Positions 17,868 to 25,310 are shown, counted from the first letter of the stretch. The stretch is DNA of 64,000 bases from Scytonema hofmannii PCC 7110 (GCF_000346485.2 NZ_KQ976354.1:3995436-4059435), one strand, 5' to 3'. Numbers and translations: made by a program. Notes: generated from the letters alone by a model not told the origin.

Positions 17868-18812
17868 TTACCGAGCTTGCAACCAAGCTTGTAAATCAGC
17901 AACACTGGTAAAATCTAACAAAGCTTCCGCTAAATCTTCTAACGAAGATGTGGATAAATTCTGAATTGACTCCTCTATTTGAAAGTCTAGCGTCCCGAAG
18001 CGACGCTTGAGTAAACGCAACACAAGAGTCATCGCTTCTTGCTCTCTTCCTTCAACTCTTCCTTCAACTCTTCCTTCAACTCTTCCTTGTTGCAGACCTT
18101 CTTCCATCCAACTCGTAACAATTTGCATAACTTCCTCCTTCTGCCTTGGTTCAATCCTAGCAAGCTGTTCTTCAAAAATGGCTGTTTCTGAATCATTTAA
18201 CCTCAGGTAGGTGTCAATAAATCCGGAGATTAACTTGACTTGTGCGTAGTTGAGTCCCAAACTCGAAAGCATTTGTAGTGACATCAGCTTGACCGTAGGA
18301 CGTTCAGTTGTGCTCATCCGCATTTTCGACATCAACGCACTCGCCACTGGATTGCGCTCGTTGACAAAATCTTGCCAGTTGAGGCGATTGAGTTGAATGA
18401 CTTTGTAGTGAAACTCTAAAATTGTCCACCCTAACAATTCCACACGATAGGAATCGGAGACGGGCGTTTTTGGGGCATCATGAGAATAAATGACAATCGG
18501 ATACACAGGTAAACAATATTTTTCGTGCAAGCGACTGAAATAGCGAAACATTCGCTGATTAAAATTAGGTTGGGTGTAGGATTGGTGCTCAACATGAATA
18601 ATAAACAGAGTCTGTTGATTTCGCCATTGGGCTGTGAACAACAAATCGATGATTTTCTTTTCGCCCTCTGGAATCTCGCTGAAGACTTCTTGGGGGAGAA
18701 ATGTCACAGAGTTTTTATCCCAACTGTTACTGATATCAGCAAAGAACAATTCAATAAATTCTGGCAAAAATTGCGAAATGAGTTTTTTAAACAGGCTGTC
18801 ATGGTCAATCAT
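17868..18812 (-). CDS. Rpn-family / DUF4351 PD-(D/E)XK nuclease-like protein
   Basis: 314 residues. N-terminal half has the Rpn-type nuclease signature: MIDHDSLFKKLISQFLPEFI, KKIIDLLFTAQ and FIIHVEHQS (D...E-x-Q). The C-terminus (LLKRRFGTL, IQNLSTSSLEDLAEALLDF, LQAWL) is the DUF4351 region typical of cyanobacterial members. Between them is a tandem repeat of the tetrapeptide RVEG three times (GRVEGRVEGRVEGRE), encoded by identical 12-base units. Rpn proteins promote RecA-independent recombination in Escherichia coli; the cyanobacterial ones are very numerous and mostly unstudied. The gene is bracketed by matching stem-loop repeats. Confidence 0.8.
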   Translation of the reverse strand: MIDHDSLFKKLISQFLPEFIELFFADISNSWDKNSVTFLPQEVFSEIPEGEKKIIDLLFTAQWRNQQTLFIIHVEHQSYTQPNFNQRMFRYFSRLHEKYCLPVYPIVIYSHDAPKTPVSDSYRVELLGWTILEFHYKVIQLNRLNWQDFVNERNPVASALMSKMRMSTTERPTVKLMSLQMLSSLGLNYAQVKLISGFIDTYLRLNDSETAIFEEQLARIEPRQKEEVMQIVTSWMEEGLQQGRVEGRVEGRVEGREQEAMTLVLRLLKRRFGTLDFQIEESIQNLSTSSLEDLAEALLDFTSVADLQAWLQAR

Positions 18813-18823
18813 GGTGGAATCTT

Positions 18824-18893
18824 GACAAAACTTTTGTCAATATACAATAAAAGCGTTAAGTGACTCAGAGAACTTAACGCTTTACTGGGAGAA
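18824..18893. repeat. Flanking direct repeat with stem-loop, right copy
   Basis: Perfect 12-base stem: AAAGCGTTAAGT (18850-18861) with ACTTAACGCTTT (18872-18883), 10-base loop. It is preceded by TTTTGTCAATATACAATA as in the left copy. It sits just upstream of the Rpn-family start. Confidence 0.85.
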
Positions 18894-18969
18894 TTACCCG
18901 GTTAGCTTGGGATAAATTGCTTTCTTAAATTAATATTCTGGGTAAAGATGATCTATACGGCGGGGTAGC

Positions 18970-19404
18970 TCATATATAGTACATGAGTTCCATTTGCCGC
19001 TTAGAGATTCGCTGTTCGCAAAGATCTTGAAGTGTATGTTTTTGTAAAACGTCGTAAGCTGCTTGACGAACTTCTTGCCAAACATCACGAATGACTTCAG
19101 TTTCTACTGTTTTGATATTGGAAGGCTTACCTGGTTCATCATCTAACCCTTCTATACAGCGCAAAGCCTCCAGAACCGTAATTTTTTGAGGTTCCCGTGC
19201 CAAAACGTAACCTCCTTTCACCCCGCGTATGCTCTTAATCAAACCTCCACGCCTTAGAGTTGCTAGAAGTTCTTCTAAATAGCGGTTGGGAATGTTTTGA
19301 CGTGCTGCTATCTCTCGGATTTGCAATGATTCACCGTCAGCATAGCATTTTGCCAGTGCTAGCAAAGAGAGAATTGCATACTCTGTTTTGTTTGAAAGTT
19401 CCAT
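18970..19404 (-). CDS. Rrf2-family transcriptional regulator (copy 1)
   Basis: 144 residues. Winged-helix MELSNKTEYAILSLLALAK, IREIAARQNIPNRYLEELLATLRR and the wing GGYVLAREP are diagnostic of Rrf2. The three closely spaced cysteines that bind Fe-S in IscR are absent; only isolated cysteines occur, so a CymR-like, cluster-free mode is more likely. C-terminus ends MYYI, exactly as in copy 2 at 21214. Confidence 0.88.
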   Translation of the reverse strand: MELSNKTEYAILSLLALAKCYADGESLQIREIAARQNIPNRYLEELLATLRRGGLIKSIRGVKGGYVLAREPQKITVLEALRCIEGLDDEPGKPSNIKTVETEVIRDVWQEVRQAAYDVLQKHTLQDLCEQRISKRQMELMYYI

Positions 19405-19687
19405 AGGTTAAGAGAGATTAGACACCTAAGAGTTACTTCATGACACAAGAGGGTGATTCAGCCTAACCAGATAAAATCAGGTTAGATTCTTAATTGATGT
19501 TCTCGCGAGCTTCTATGCTGGCGAGTTGACACCACTATAATAAGACTACCGTCAATAAAAGCAAATGTTTTTCTTTCTTATTTTAATAAAAAAAAGTGAT
19601 TGACAAGCATAAAAAAAGTCCATGGAGAGGGAGGAAGACAAGGTATAATCTTCTTCCTTGTCTTCCTTGTCCCCAATCCCCAGTCTC
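19405..19687. other. Intergenic
   Basis: About 280 bases with TCTTCCTTGTCTTCCTTG pyrimidine repeats near 19640; no gene seen. Confidence 0.4.
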
Positions 19688-20614
19688 TCACACCCCCAGG
19701 GAACACTGACTGAGAATTTGTTCAAAAGCGCTTGCGACTCTAGTTTGAAAGCGTTGTAGGTGTTTCAACTTCCACACGGGTTGGACAATTTCTAACTTTG
19801 TACCAACATCCTTATCAACAACACGAACTGCATGCAGCGTAGATAGCTGGAGTTCTTTTTTCACCATTAACTCTGGAATCGCTGCTGTACCTATACCACT
19901 TTCAACAACTGCTTTGACCATCTCGCTGCTGCTGAGGACGAGGACGACATCTAGTTCAGTCGGATCTATTCCCCAATTTTGTAGGGCTTGCTCAAACATC
20001 TGTTGCGCCCCGGAACCTGATTCTCTCATCACCCAAGTTGTTGTGAGGAGTTCTGCGAGGGAAATTTCTCTTCTTCCAAACCAAGGGTGAGATTTGCCAA
20101 CAACTATCTGCAAGCGATCGCTTCCCACAACTTCTTTTTCCAGATAGTTTCTCAGGGAGACTTTCACATCACCTGTTACTAACCCGAAATCAAACAGCCC
20201 TGTTGCTGTCCCTTCACAGATTTCTTCAGCGTTACCCAACGTACAGTTTATATGAATACCGGGATACTGACGATTGAACTGGCTAATTTTTTCAGGTAAC
20301 CAGTAGTTACCAATAGTAAGACTTGACCCCAGTTTTAACTCACCCCGTTGCATATTGTTTAATTCTCGCAAGCCCCTTTGAGTTAAAGAAACTTGGTCTA
20401 GAATCTTCTGTGCTTCCAGTTGGAGCAGCTTCCCAGCATCAGTGATTTCGATATGACGACCAATTCTATGAAATAATTTGACCCCGTATTCTGTTTCCAG
20501 ACTCTGAATTGCTGCACTAACAGCAGGTTGAGTAATGTATAGAGATTCTGCTGCACGGGTAAAGTGCATCAGTTCTGCTACGGCAAGAAAAATTCGTAAC
20601 TGCTCAAACGTCAT
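19688..20614 (-). CDS. LysR-family transcriptional regulator
   Basis: 308 residues from ATG 20614 (MTFEQLRIFLAVAE), the usual LysR start; six more upstream codons are open. N-terminal winged helix with FTRAAESLYITQPAVSAAI, and a C-terminal periplasmic-binding-like effector domain (LKLGSSLTIGNYWLPE, GLFDFGLVTGDV, VVESGIGTAAIPE). The protein resembles the CysB/YeiE-like and RbcR-like branch; effector unknown. It is divergent from the DUF202 gene, a likely target. Confidence 0.88.
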   Translation of the reverse strand: MTFEQLRIFLAVAELMHFTRAAESLYITQPAVSAAIQSLETEYGVKLFHRIGRHIEITDAGKLLQLEAQKILDQVSLTQRGLRELNNMQRGELKLGSSLTIGNYWLPEKISQFNRQYPGIHINCTLGNAEEICEGTATGLFDFGLVTGDVKVSLRNYLEKEVVGSDRLQIVVGKSHPWFGRREISLAELLTTTWVMRESGSGAQQMFEQALQNWGIDPTELDVVLVLSSSEMVKAVVESGIGTAAIPELMVKKELQLSTLHAVRVVDKDVGTKLEIVQPVWKLKHLQRFQTRVASAFEQILSQCSLGV

Positions 20615-20769
20615 ATAGGCTCTTTCAAGCATTCCTGACCGAGTATTTCACCCCAATAAGCTTACAAAAGTATACTACTACACGGTAATTCAATCAAGTT
20701 ACTGTAGTAAATATAGTCTATTCTTAAAGACTGCTAAAAAAATTTGTTCATACAACTCCGATTAAATTT

Positions 20770-21186
20770 ATGACAACAGATGCACCAGAAAAACCAGAAA
20801 AACCAAAAAGCCCCAGTGCCGATCGAGTTCGAGAACATCTGGCCAACGAGCGCACTTACTTAGCATGGATGAGAAGTGGAATCTCCCTCATGGGTTTTGG
20901 TGTTCTCATTGTCCGGATTCGCATACTCCGCCCTCCCCTTGCACCTCAAGGTCCGGGTAATGGCTGGAAGTTAGGGTTAGCCTTTTCACTAGTTGGATTG
21001 CTAACGGTCATGCTTTCAACCCAGCACTACCTTGTCGTTCGTCGAGATATTGACGAGGATGCCTATGAACCAGCAGACCGTTGGGTTATTCTTTCTAGCC
21101 TTGCTGTGATTCTCTTGGGAATTGGAGTTGTCTATTACGTTTTTACCATTCCTCTTGACTCATTAAATTCCGTAATAGTTGAGTAA
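20770..21186 (+). CDS. DUF202 (YidH-type) membrane protein
   Basis: 138 residues. REHLANERTYLAWMRSGISLMGFG is the signature of DUF202. It has three membrane segments: SLMGFGVLIVRI, LGLAFSLVGLLTVML and WVILSSLAVILLGIGVVYYVF. Function unknown. The gene begins 155 bases from the divergent LysR gene, and its 3' end faces the second Rrf2 gene, so its expression may respond to one of these regulators. Confidence 0.85.
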   Translation: MTTDAPEKPEKPKSPSADRVREHLANERTYLAWMRSGISLMGFGVLIVRIRILRPPLAPQGPGNGWKLGLAFSLVGLLTVMLSTQHYLVVRRDIDEDAYEPADRWVILSSLAVILLGIGVVYYVFTIPLDSLNSVIVE

Positions 21187-21213
21187 AAAACATACCATAA
21201 ATTACTCCTTTGT

Positions 21214-21696
21214 CTAAATGTAATACATTGGACCCTGTTGTATGCGAGCTTCCCTTTCCTGGCACAAATCTTGGAGTGTATAGTGGCGTAAAACCTCAAT
21301 AGCAGCATTATTGGCTCGATCCCAGACTTCATGAACTAAGTTCTTTTCCAAAGTGGGGGGAAGAGAAGATTCTCTCTCCTTCCGCTCACCTTCAACGACA
21401 GTCACAATTTCCAATAAGGTAATCTGCCAAGGTTCTCGAACTAAAACGAATCCGCCTCTTGAGCCACGATGGCTTTGTACCAGACCCCCTCGCCGCAAAC
21501 TGGTGAGAATTTGTTCCAGATAGCGTTCGGGTATGGGTTGTCTGGCGGTAATCTCGCTCATCGTGAGTGGTTGTCTTTTTCCTTTATTGCTTGCTAGTTC
21601 TAAAAGAGCTAGCAGTGCATACTCTACTTTGGAAGACAAATCCAAAAGAGTGTAGTTTTGGCTATTCAAGTCCTTAATCAATATACTACTGTTCAT
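21214..21696 (-). CDS. Rrf2-family transcriptional regulator (copy 2)
   Basis: 160 residues, or 142 if starting at a later in-frame codon, since the first 18 residues precede the usual LSSKVEYALLALLELA helix. The recognition helix region (ITARQPIPERYLEQILTSLRR) and wing (GGFVLVREP) are conserved. No Fe-S cysteine triad. The C-terminus (TLQDLCQEREARIQQGPMYYI) parallels copy 1 (TLQDLCEQR...MYYI), showing that the two are paralogues in one neighbourhood. Confidence 0.88.
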   Translation of the reverse strand: MNSSILIKDLNSQNYTLLDLSSKVEYALLALLELASNKGKRQPLTMSEITARQPIPERYLEQILTSLRRGGLVQSHRGSRGGFVLVREPWQITLLEIVTVVEGERKERESSLPPTLEKNLVHEVWDRANNAAIEVLRHYTLQDLCQEREARIQQGPMYYI

Positions 21697-22108
21697 TGAT
21701 GTGCTTATAGTAATTTCATGAGAAATGAGTTCTTATGAGAGAGTTTAATATGGTATAGTGCCAATCCCCACTCAGAAACTCTATATTTTTATCGACTTAC
21801 CGTAGATTATCTAACAAAATTCCCAAAACGATAAATTTTTCTCAAATTATATTCTTTAAGAAACAAGCTAGACACCCACGGGCAATTGCTCACAACGAGG
21901 TAATGAAAATTTTCTTATCCCTACTCTCTACTCCCCACTCCCTACTCCCTATTTTCAAGACAGACACTTACGGGCAAGATGCCCATCCCACAAGATGGCA
22001 GGTTATAAAAAATTTGTAATTCTTGAGATTGTAATGATGAATTGGGGACTGAGGTAGTATCATTAACTGCATTCTCAACGATTACACCTTAGACATTTAG
22101 TTTAAATC
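21697..22108. other. Intergenic with dispersed repeats
   Basis: Contains one copy (21866-21950) of a sequence found inverted at about 31949-32032, with CTACTCCCCACTCCCTACTC runs, and a partial copy (21965-21996) of the GGGCG palindrome family. The rest should hold promoters for the Rrf2 gene and for ftsW/rodA. Confidence 0.5.
21866..21950. repeat. Dispersed repeat, inverse copy at 31949-32032
   Basis: GACACCCACGGGCAATTGCT, then ACAACGAGG and TAATGAAAATTTTC, align with the reverse complement of 31949-32032 with few differences. Confidence 0.75.
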
Positions 22109-23311
22109 GTGAATTTACGCCGCCTGATTCCATTCTTCGATGACTCCGTGTCCAGTTGGGCGCTTGAGGCACGGTTATTGCGTTGGTTGACATTGATATG
22201 GCTGTTTGTGGGATTAATCGTTCTGTTTTCTGCATCATATGCCGTTGCGGACGATCGCCACAATGATGGGCTGTATTACTTCAAGCGTCAAGTCCTGTGG
22301 GTGTTTGTAGCATTAATAATATTCAATATTATCGTGAATCTGCCCTTACGCAGGATCGTAAACATATCCCACTGGTTTGTCATATTGCTATTGGGGCTGA
22401 TTTTCCTCACTTTGATACCGGGATTGGGAAGAAAAGCATTTGATGCATCGCGCTGGATAGCTATAGGATCGATACCAATTCAACCCTCCGAACTCATTAA
22501 ACCCTTTTTAGTGTTACAAAGTGCGCGACTTTTTGGTCAATGGGAAAGGTTAAGTTGGCGAGTGCGCTTTTTTTGGCTGGGCATTTTTTGTCTGATTATT
22601 GTAGGAATTTTAATACAGCCTAACTTAAGTACAGCAGCACTATGCGGGATGACGATTTGGCTGATTGCCCTGGCTGCGGGATTACCCTACAAGTACTTGG
22701 GAGGAACAGCAGTTGGGGGAGTACTGTTGGCAGTTCTGAGTATTAGCATTAAAGAATATCAGCGCAAACGAGTACTTTCTTTCCTAAATCCATGGGCAGA
22801 TCCAACTGGAGATGGCTATCAACTCGTGCAAAGTTTGCTTGCTGTCGGTTCTGGTAGGCAATGGGGATCGGGGTTTGGACTTTCTCAACAAAAGTTATTT
22901 TATTTGCCAATTCAAGACACCGATTTTATTTTTGCTGTCTTTGCTGAAGAGTTTGGTTTCGTTGGCAGTATGGTGCTGTTAGTACTGCTCGCTTTATATG
23001 CCACTTTAGGATTAATCATAGCTCTTAAGACCAAACATTCAGTTTATCGACTTGTGGCAATCGGGGTAACAGTTTTGATGGTGGGACAATCATTACTTCA
23101 TGTTGGTGTAACCACTGGTGCTTTGCCAACAACTGGATTACCGTTACCCATGTTTAGTTATGGTGGAAATTCGATGATTGCTAGTTTACTATCTGCTGCT
23201 TTATTGATTCGTGTGGCACGAGAAAGCAGTGAAGCCGATGTAGTACCGTTGCGAGAAGAACCAGAGAACAGGCGAAGACGAAGATTTTTCCAGAGAAATA
23301 ATCTCAGTTGA
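22109..23311 (+). CDS. FtsW/RodA/SpoVE (SEDS) family peptidoglycan glycosyltransferase
   Basis: 400 residues beginning with GTG. About ten membrane segments. SEDS motifs are present: YYFKRQVLW, SRWIAIGSIPIQPSELIKP and DTDFIFAVFAEEFGFVGS, plus GALPTTGLPLPMFSYGGNS near the end. These enzymes polymerise lipid II with a cognate class B PBP during division or elongation; FtsW is somewhat favoured by the overall pattern, but no neighbouring division gene helps. The tail is arginine-rich (NRRRRRFFQRN). Confidence 0.88.
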   Translation: MNLRRLIPFFDDSVSSWALEARLLRWLTLIWLFVGLIVLFSASYAVADDRHNDGLYYFKRQVLWVFVALIIFNIIVNLPLRRIVNISHWFVILLLGLIFLTLIPGLGRKAFDASRWIAIGSIPIQPSELIKPFLVLQSARLFGQWERLSWRVRFFWLGIFCLIIVGILIQPNLSTAALCGMTIWLIALAAGLPYKYLGGTAVGGVLLAVLSISIKEYQRKRVLSFLNPWADPTGDGYQLVQSLLAVGSGRQWGSGFGLSQQKLFYLPIQDTDFIFAVFAEEFGFVGSMVLLVLLALYATLGLIIALKTKHSVYRLVAIGVTVLMVGQSLLHVGVTTGALPTTGLPLPMFSYGGNSMIASLLSAALLIRVARESSEADVVPLREEPENRRRRRFFQRNNLS

Positions 23312-23391
23312 GAACCTTAGAAGAGGGATTGGGGATTGGGCGTGGGAAAAGAATTATTTTTGTTGCTTTAAATTTCTAGTTGTTTATTGTA

Positions 23392-23442
23392 GTACGGGCT
23401 TCTAGCCCGTCCATTCCAGTAGGACGGGCTAGAAGCCCGTAC
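23392..23442. repeat. Perfect 21-bp inverted repeat (GGGCT...AGCCC family)
   Basis: Arms 23392-23412 and 23422-23442 are exact complements around the loop ATTCCAGTA. Each arm also folds on itself (GGGCTTCTAGCCC), so a cruciform or a double hairpin is possible. It is flanked by TAGTA and CACAAG as in other members of the family at 8837 and 14075. Confidence 0.9.
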
Positions 23443-23485
23443 CACAAGAAGTAGATTGGAGATTTTTTAATTTGGAAGTCCCTTA

Positions 23486-24700
23486 CTAAGGCTTTAGCTC
23501 CTCCTTCAGCTTGACCAATTTAATTTCTTCTTGCCCTGCAACACCCAATCGGCGAAGGTTAACAGTACCATTGACTTTTTCTTGTTCGCCAACTACCGCA
23601 ATCAAAGGAACTTTTTTTGCTGAGAGTTCTCGAATCTTTTTAGAAATCGTGCGCTCGCCAACGTAAAGTTCTGTTCTAATTCCCATTGACTCGATCTCTT
23701 GTGCGATCGCTTCTGCCCAATCTGCAGATTTTTCCGAAATCGAAGCGACAGCAATTTGAACTGGAGCTAACCAAAGAGGCAATGCACCCTCTTGATTCTC
23801 CAACAAAATTCCGATCCAGCGTTCAAGAGAGCCTAAAACTGCCTGGTGTAAGATGACTGGTTGTTCAAGTTGCCCATCTTTATTGACAAAAGAAAGCTCA
23901 AAAATTTGGGGGAGGTTAAAGTCAACTTGAATTGTGCCGCACTGCCAAGATCTTCCAAGACGATCTTCCAGGCTAACCTCGATTTTAGGCCCATAAAAAG
24001 CGCCTTCTCCCGGTAATATCTCGTAAGCATATCCTAAAGCTTGGCATGCTCCTATCAGTGCTGCCTCCGATTTGTCCCAAAGCGTGTCAGAACCCAATCG
24101 CTGTTGTGGTCTTGTAGAAATCCGGATAGCAAAATTTTTGTAGCCAAATGCTGAATAAACTTCATTTACCATCTTGAGAAAGTTATTAATCTCGTTCGTC
24201 AAATCCATTTCTTGACAGAAAATATGGGCATCATCCTGTACAAACTGACGCAGGCGCATACAACCAGATAAAGAGCCAGAAGGTTCATTGCGATGAACAA
24301 TACCAAACTCCATCAGTCGCATGGGAATTTCTCGATAACTCCGCTTGCGTGATTTGTAAATAGCAATGTGAGCCGGACAAGACATTGGTTTTAAAGCATA
24401 ATCGATAGCTTCTAATTCTGGGTTTTCTACATCAGCGTGTTTATCTTGGTTGATGCTACCCACAAAAAACATATTGTTGCCAAATTTTTCCCAGTGACCG
24501 GATTTTTCCCAAAGTGAACGGCTCAATACTAAAGGCGATCTCACTTCCTCAAACCCGTGAGACTGATAAACTTGCCGCATGTAGTCTTCGATAACCCGGA
24601 AGAGTCTCAAACCCATGGGATGCCAGAAAACCATACCCGGACTGTGTTCTTCAAAATGAAACAGATCCATATTTTTAGCAAGAACTCGATGGTCGTACAT
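23486..24700 (-). CDS. thrS: Threonyl-tRNA synthetase, short form lacking TGS and editing domains
   Basis: 404 residues from ATG 24700 with GGAG ten bases upstream (a TTG three codons earlier sits too close to that site). It starts at the catalytic core: FHFEEHSPGMVFWHPMG, motif 2 region HRNEPSGSLSGCMRLRQF, and the anticodon-binding domain from about residue 300 (LWLAPVQIAVASISEK). The zinc ligands expected for ThrRS are present: C in MSCPAH, H in QDDAHIF and H in LHQAVLGS. The N-terminal TGS and editing domains of full-length ThrRS (about 240 residues) are missing, so it cannot clear Ser-tRNA(Thr) itself. Duplicate ThrRS genes with impaired proofreading are known in Anabaena. Expression appears controlled by two leader-peptide attenuators upstream. 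Confidence 0.93.
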   Translation of the reverse strand: MYDHRVLAKNMDLFHFEEHSPGMVFWHPMGLRLFRVIEDYMRQVYQSHGFEEVRSPLVLSRSLWEKSGHWEKFGNNMFFVGSINQDKHADVENPELEAIDYALKPMSCPAHIAIYKSRKRSYREIPMRLMEFGIVHRNEPSGSLSGCMRLRQFVQDDAHIFCQEMDLTNEINNFLKMVNEVYSAFGYKNFAIRISTRPQQRLGSDTLWDKSEAALIGACQALGYAYEILPGEGAFYGPKIEVSLEDRLGRSWQCGTIQVDFNLPQIFELSFVNKDGQLEQPVILHQAVLGSLERWIGILLENQEGALPLWLAPVQIAVASISEKSADWAEAIAQEIESMGIRTELYVGERTISKKIRELSAKKVPLIAVVGEQEKVNGTVNLRRLGVAGQEEIKLVKLKEELKP

Positions 24701-24739
24701 TGTCGTCAATCTCCAAGCGTGTTGTTTACAAATAAAAAT

Positions 24740-24763
24740 CCCCTCCGGGTTAGCCTGGAGGGG
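24740..24763 (-). terminator. Intrinsic terminator of the thrS leader, proximal (attenuator 2)
   Basis: On the minus strand the 5' arm CCCCTCC (24763-24757) pairs with GGAGGGG (24746-24740), then ATTTTTATTT follows. It lies only 40 bases before the thrS ATG and after the Thr-rich leader, so it can only act as an attenuator of thrS. Confidence 0.85.
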
Positions 24764-24807
24764 TGAATCTTGCTTGCACGCAACAAATCACTTCACGTCC
24801 CTCTAGG
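24754..24807 (-). promoter_or_regulatory. Antiterminator pairing of attenuator 2
   Basis: CCTAGAGGGACGTGAA (24807-24792, the last codons and stop of the leader peptide) can pair with TTCACCCCTCCAGG (24767-24754): CCT/AGG, GAGGG/CCCTC and GTGAA/TTCAC with one mismatch and a two-base bulge. It uses the terminator's 5' arm, so it excludes the terminator. A competing upstream hairpin pairs TCACTTCA (24847-24840) with TGAAGTGA (24795-24788). Together these make regions 1:2, 2:3 and 3:4 of a classical attenuator. Confidence 0.8.
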
Positions 24808-24861
24808 CGCGATCGCGGTAGTAGTGGTAGTGGTTGTTATGAAGTGAGTGAAAAACGTCAT
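24793..24861 (-). CDS. Threonine-rich leader peptide of thrS (leader 2)
   Basis: A 22-codon frame from ATG 24861 to TGA 24793. Ten of 22 codons are Thr, seven of them consecutive (codons 9-15: ACA ACC ACT ACC ACT ACT ACC). The peptide reads MTFFTHFITTTTTTTAIAP, then RGT. Three codons after the Thr run the antiterminator segment starts, and the stop codon lies inside it, as expected for a regulatory leader. No clear Shine-Dalgarno site precedes it, which is not rare in cyanobacteria. Function would be sensing of charged tRNA(Thr) by ribosome stalling. Confidence 0.82.
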   Translation of the reverse strand: MTFFTHFITTTTTTTAIAPRGT

Positions 24862-24931
24862 TTGTTTGCGTACTTCGATAGTTAGATTCTTGTTGTTTGC
24901 TGTATTTACAAGCAATCTTCTGTAAAAACTA

Positions 24932-24961
24932 AAACCCCCCAAGCAATTACCAGGAGGGTTT
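24932..24961 (-). terminator. Intrinsic terminator, distal (attenuator 1)
   Basis: On the minus strand AAACCCTCC (24961-24953) pairs with GGGGGGTTT (24940-24932, one G-U pair), followed by TAGTTTTTAC. The 5' arm can alternatively pair with GGAGGGTT at 25007-25000 in the end of leader 1. Confidence 0.8.
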
Positions 24962-24995
24962 CCAGCCTTGTTATTTGTGAGTCAACATACTCGCC

Positions 24996-25064
24996 TCACA
25001 ACCCTCCCAGATTGATAATCAGGGTAGTTCGTGTTTTGGTTGTTAGACGGATCTGAAGTTGCAT
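24996..25064 (-). CDS. Second, upstream Thr-containing leader peptide (leader 1)
   Basis: A 22-codon frame from ATG 25064 to TGA 24998-24996, the same length as leader 2. Codons 8, 9, 11, 13 and 14 are Thr (ACA ACC AAA ACA CGA ACT ACC); the peptide reads MQLQIRLTTKTRTTLIINL, then GGL. The last codons (GGA GGG TTG) form a segment complementary to the 5' arm of terminator 24932-24961, and upstream ACAACC can compete for GGTTGT. It starts about 43 bases from the predicted transcription start. Isoleucine and leucine codons are also present, so the sensed amino acid is less certain than for leader 2. Confidence 0.6.
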   Translation of the reverse strand: MQLQIRLTTKTRTTLIINLGGL

Positions 25065-25106
25065 AACTGGCACTCTTATGTTTGCTCAATAGAATTTGCG
25101 GTGCAT

Positions 25107-25142
25107 ATCTTAAGTTGTAAACAAACCTACAGCATTTGTCAA
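25107..25142 (-). promoter_or_regulatory. Promoter of the thrS leader
   Basis: Minus-strand -35 TTGACA (25142-25137, perfect) and -10 TACAAC (25119-25114) are separated by 17 bases. Transcription would start near 25107, upstream of leader 1 and inside the 60-codon frame 24982-25164, which argues against that frame being a gene. Confidence 0.65.
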
Positions 25143-25310
25143 CTCCATGGTAATCGGTTGACATTACTCTTCTATTAATTGTTTGAGTTCATTGAGATTA
25201 GAGGAAAACTTCAGTTCATGCACAAATGAAGCACAAGTTAGCATGGAATGCGATAGCGCGTGCTTTTGATAGCGCACTCATACGGAAGTAGGTAGGTAAA
25301 GTTGGTGCTA

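Noticed and set aside
17771-18893. Calling the Rpn gene and its repeats an insertion sequence
   Set aside because: No inverted terminal repeats pairing left with right end and no target duplication were found; the repeats are direct.
24701-25142. T-box riboswitch upstream of thrS
   Set aside because: The conserved T-box sequence (AGGGTGGNACCGCG) is absent and cyanobacteria are not known to use T-boxes; leader peptides fit instead.
24982-25164. 60-codon minus-strand frame upstream of thrS as a gene
   Set aside because: The best promoter (TTGACA-17-TACAAC) lies inside it, so its start would not be transcribed from there, and the out-of-frame 22-codon Thr-containing leader with antiterminator complementarity explains the same DNA better.
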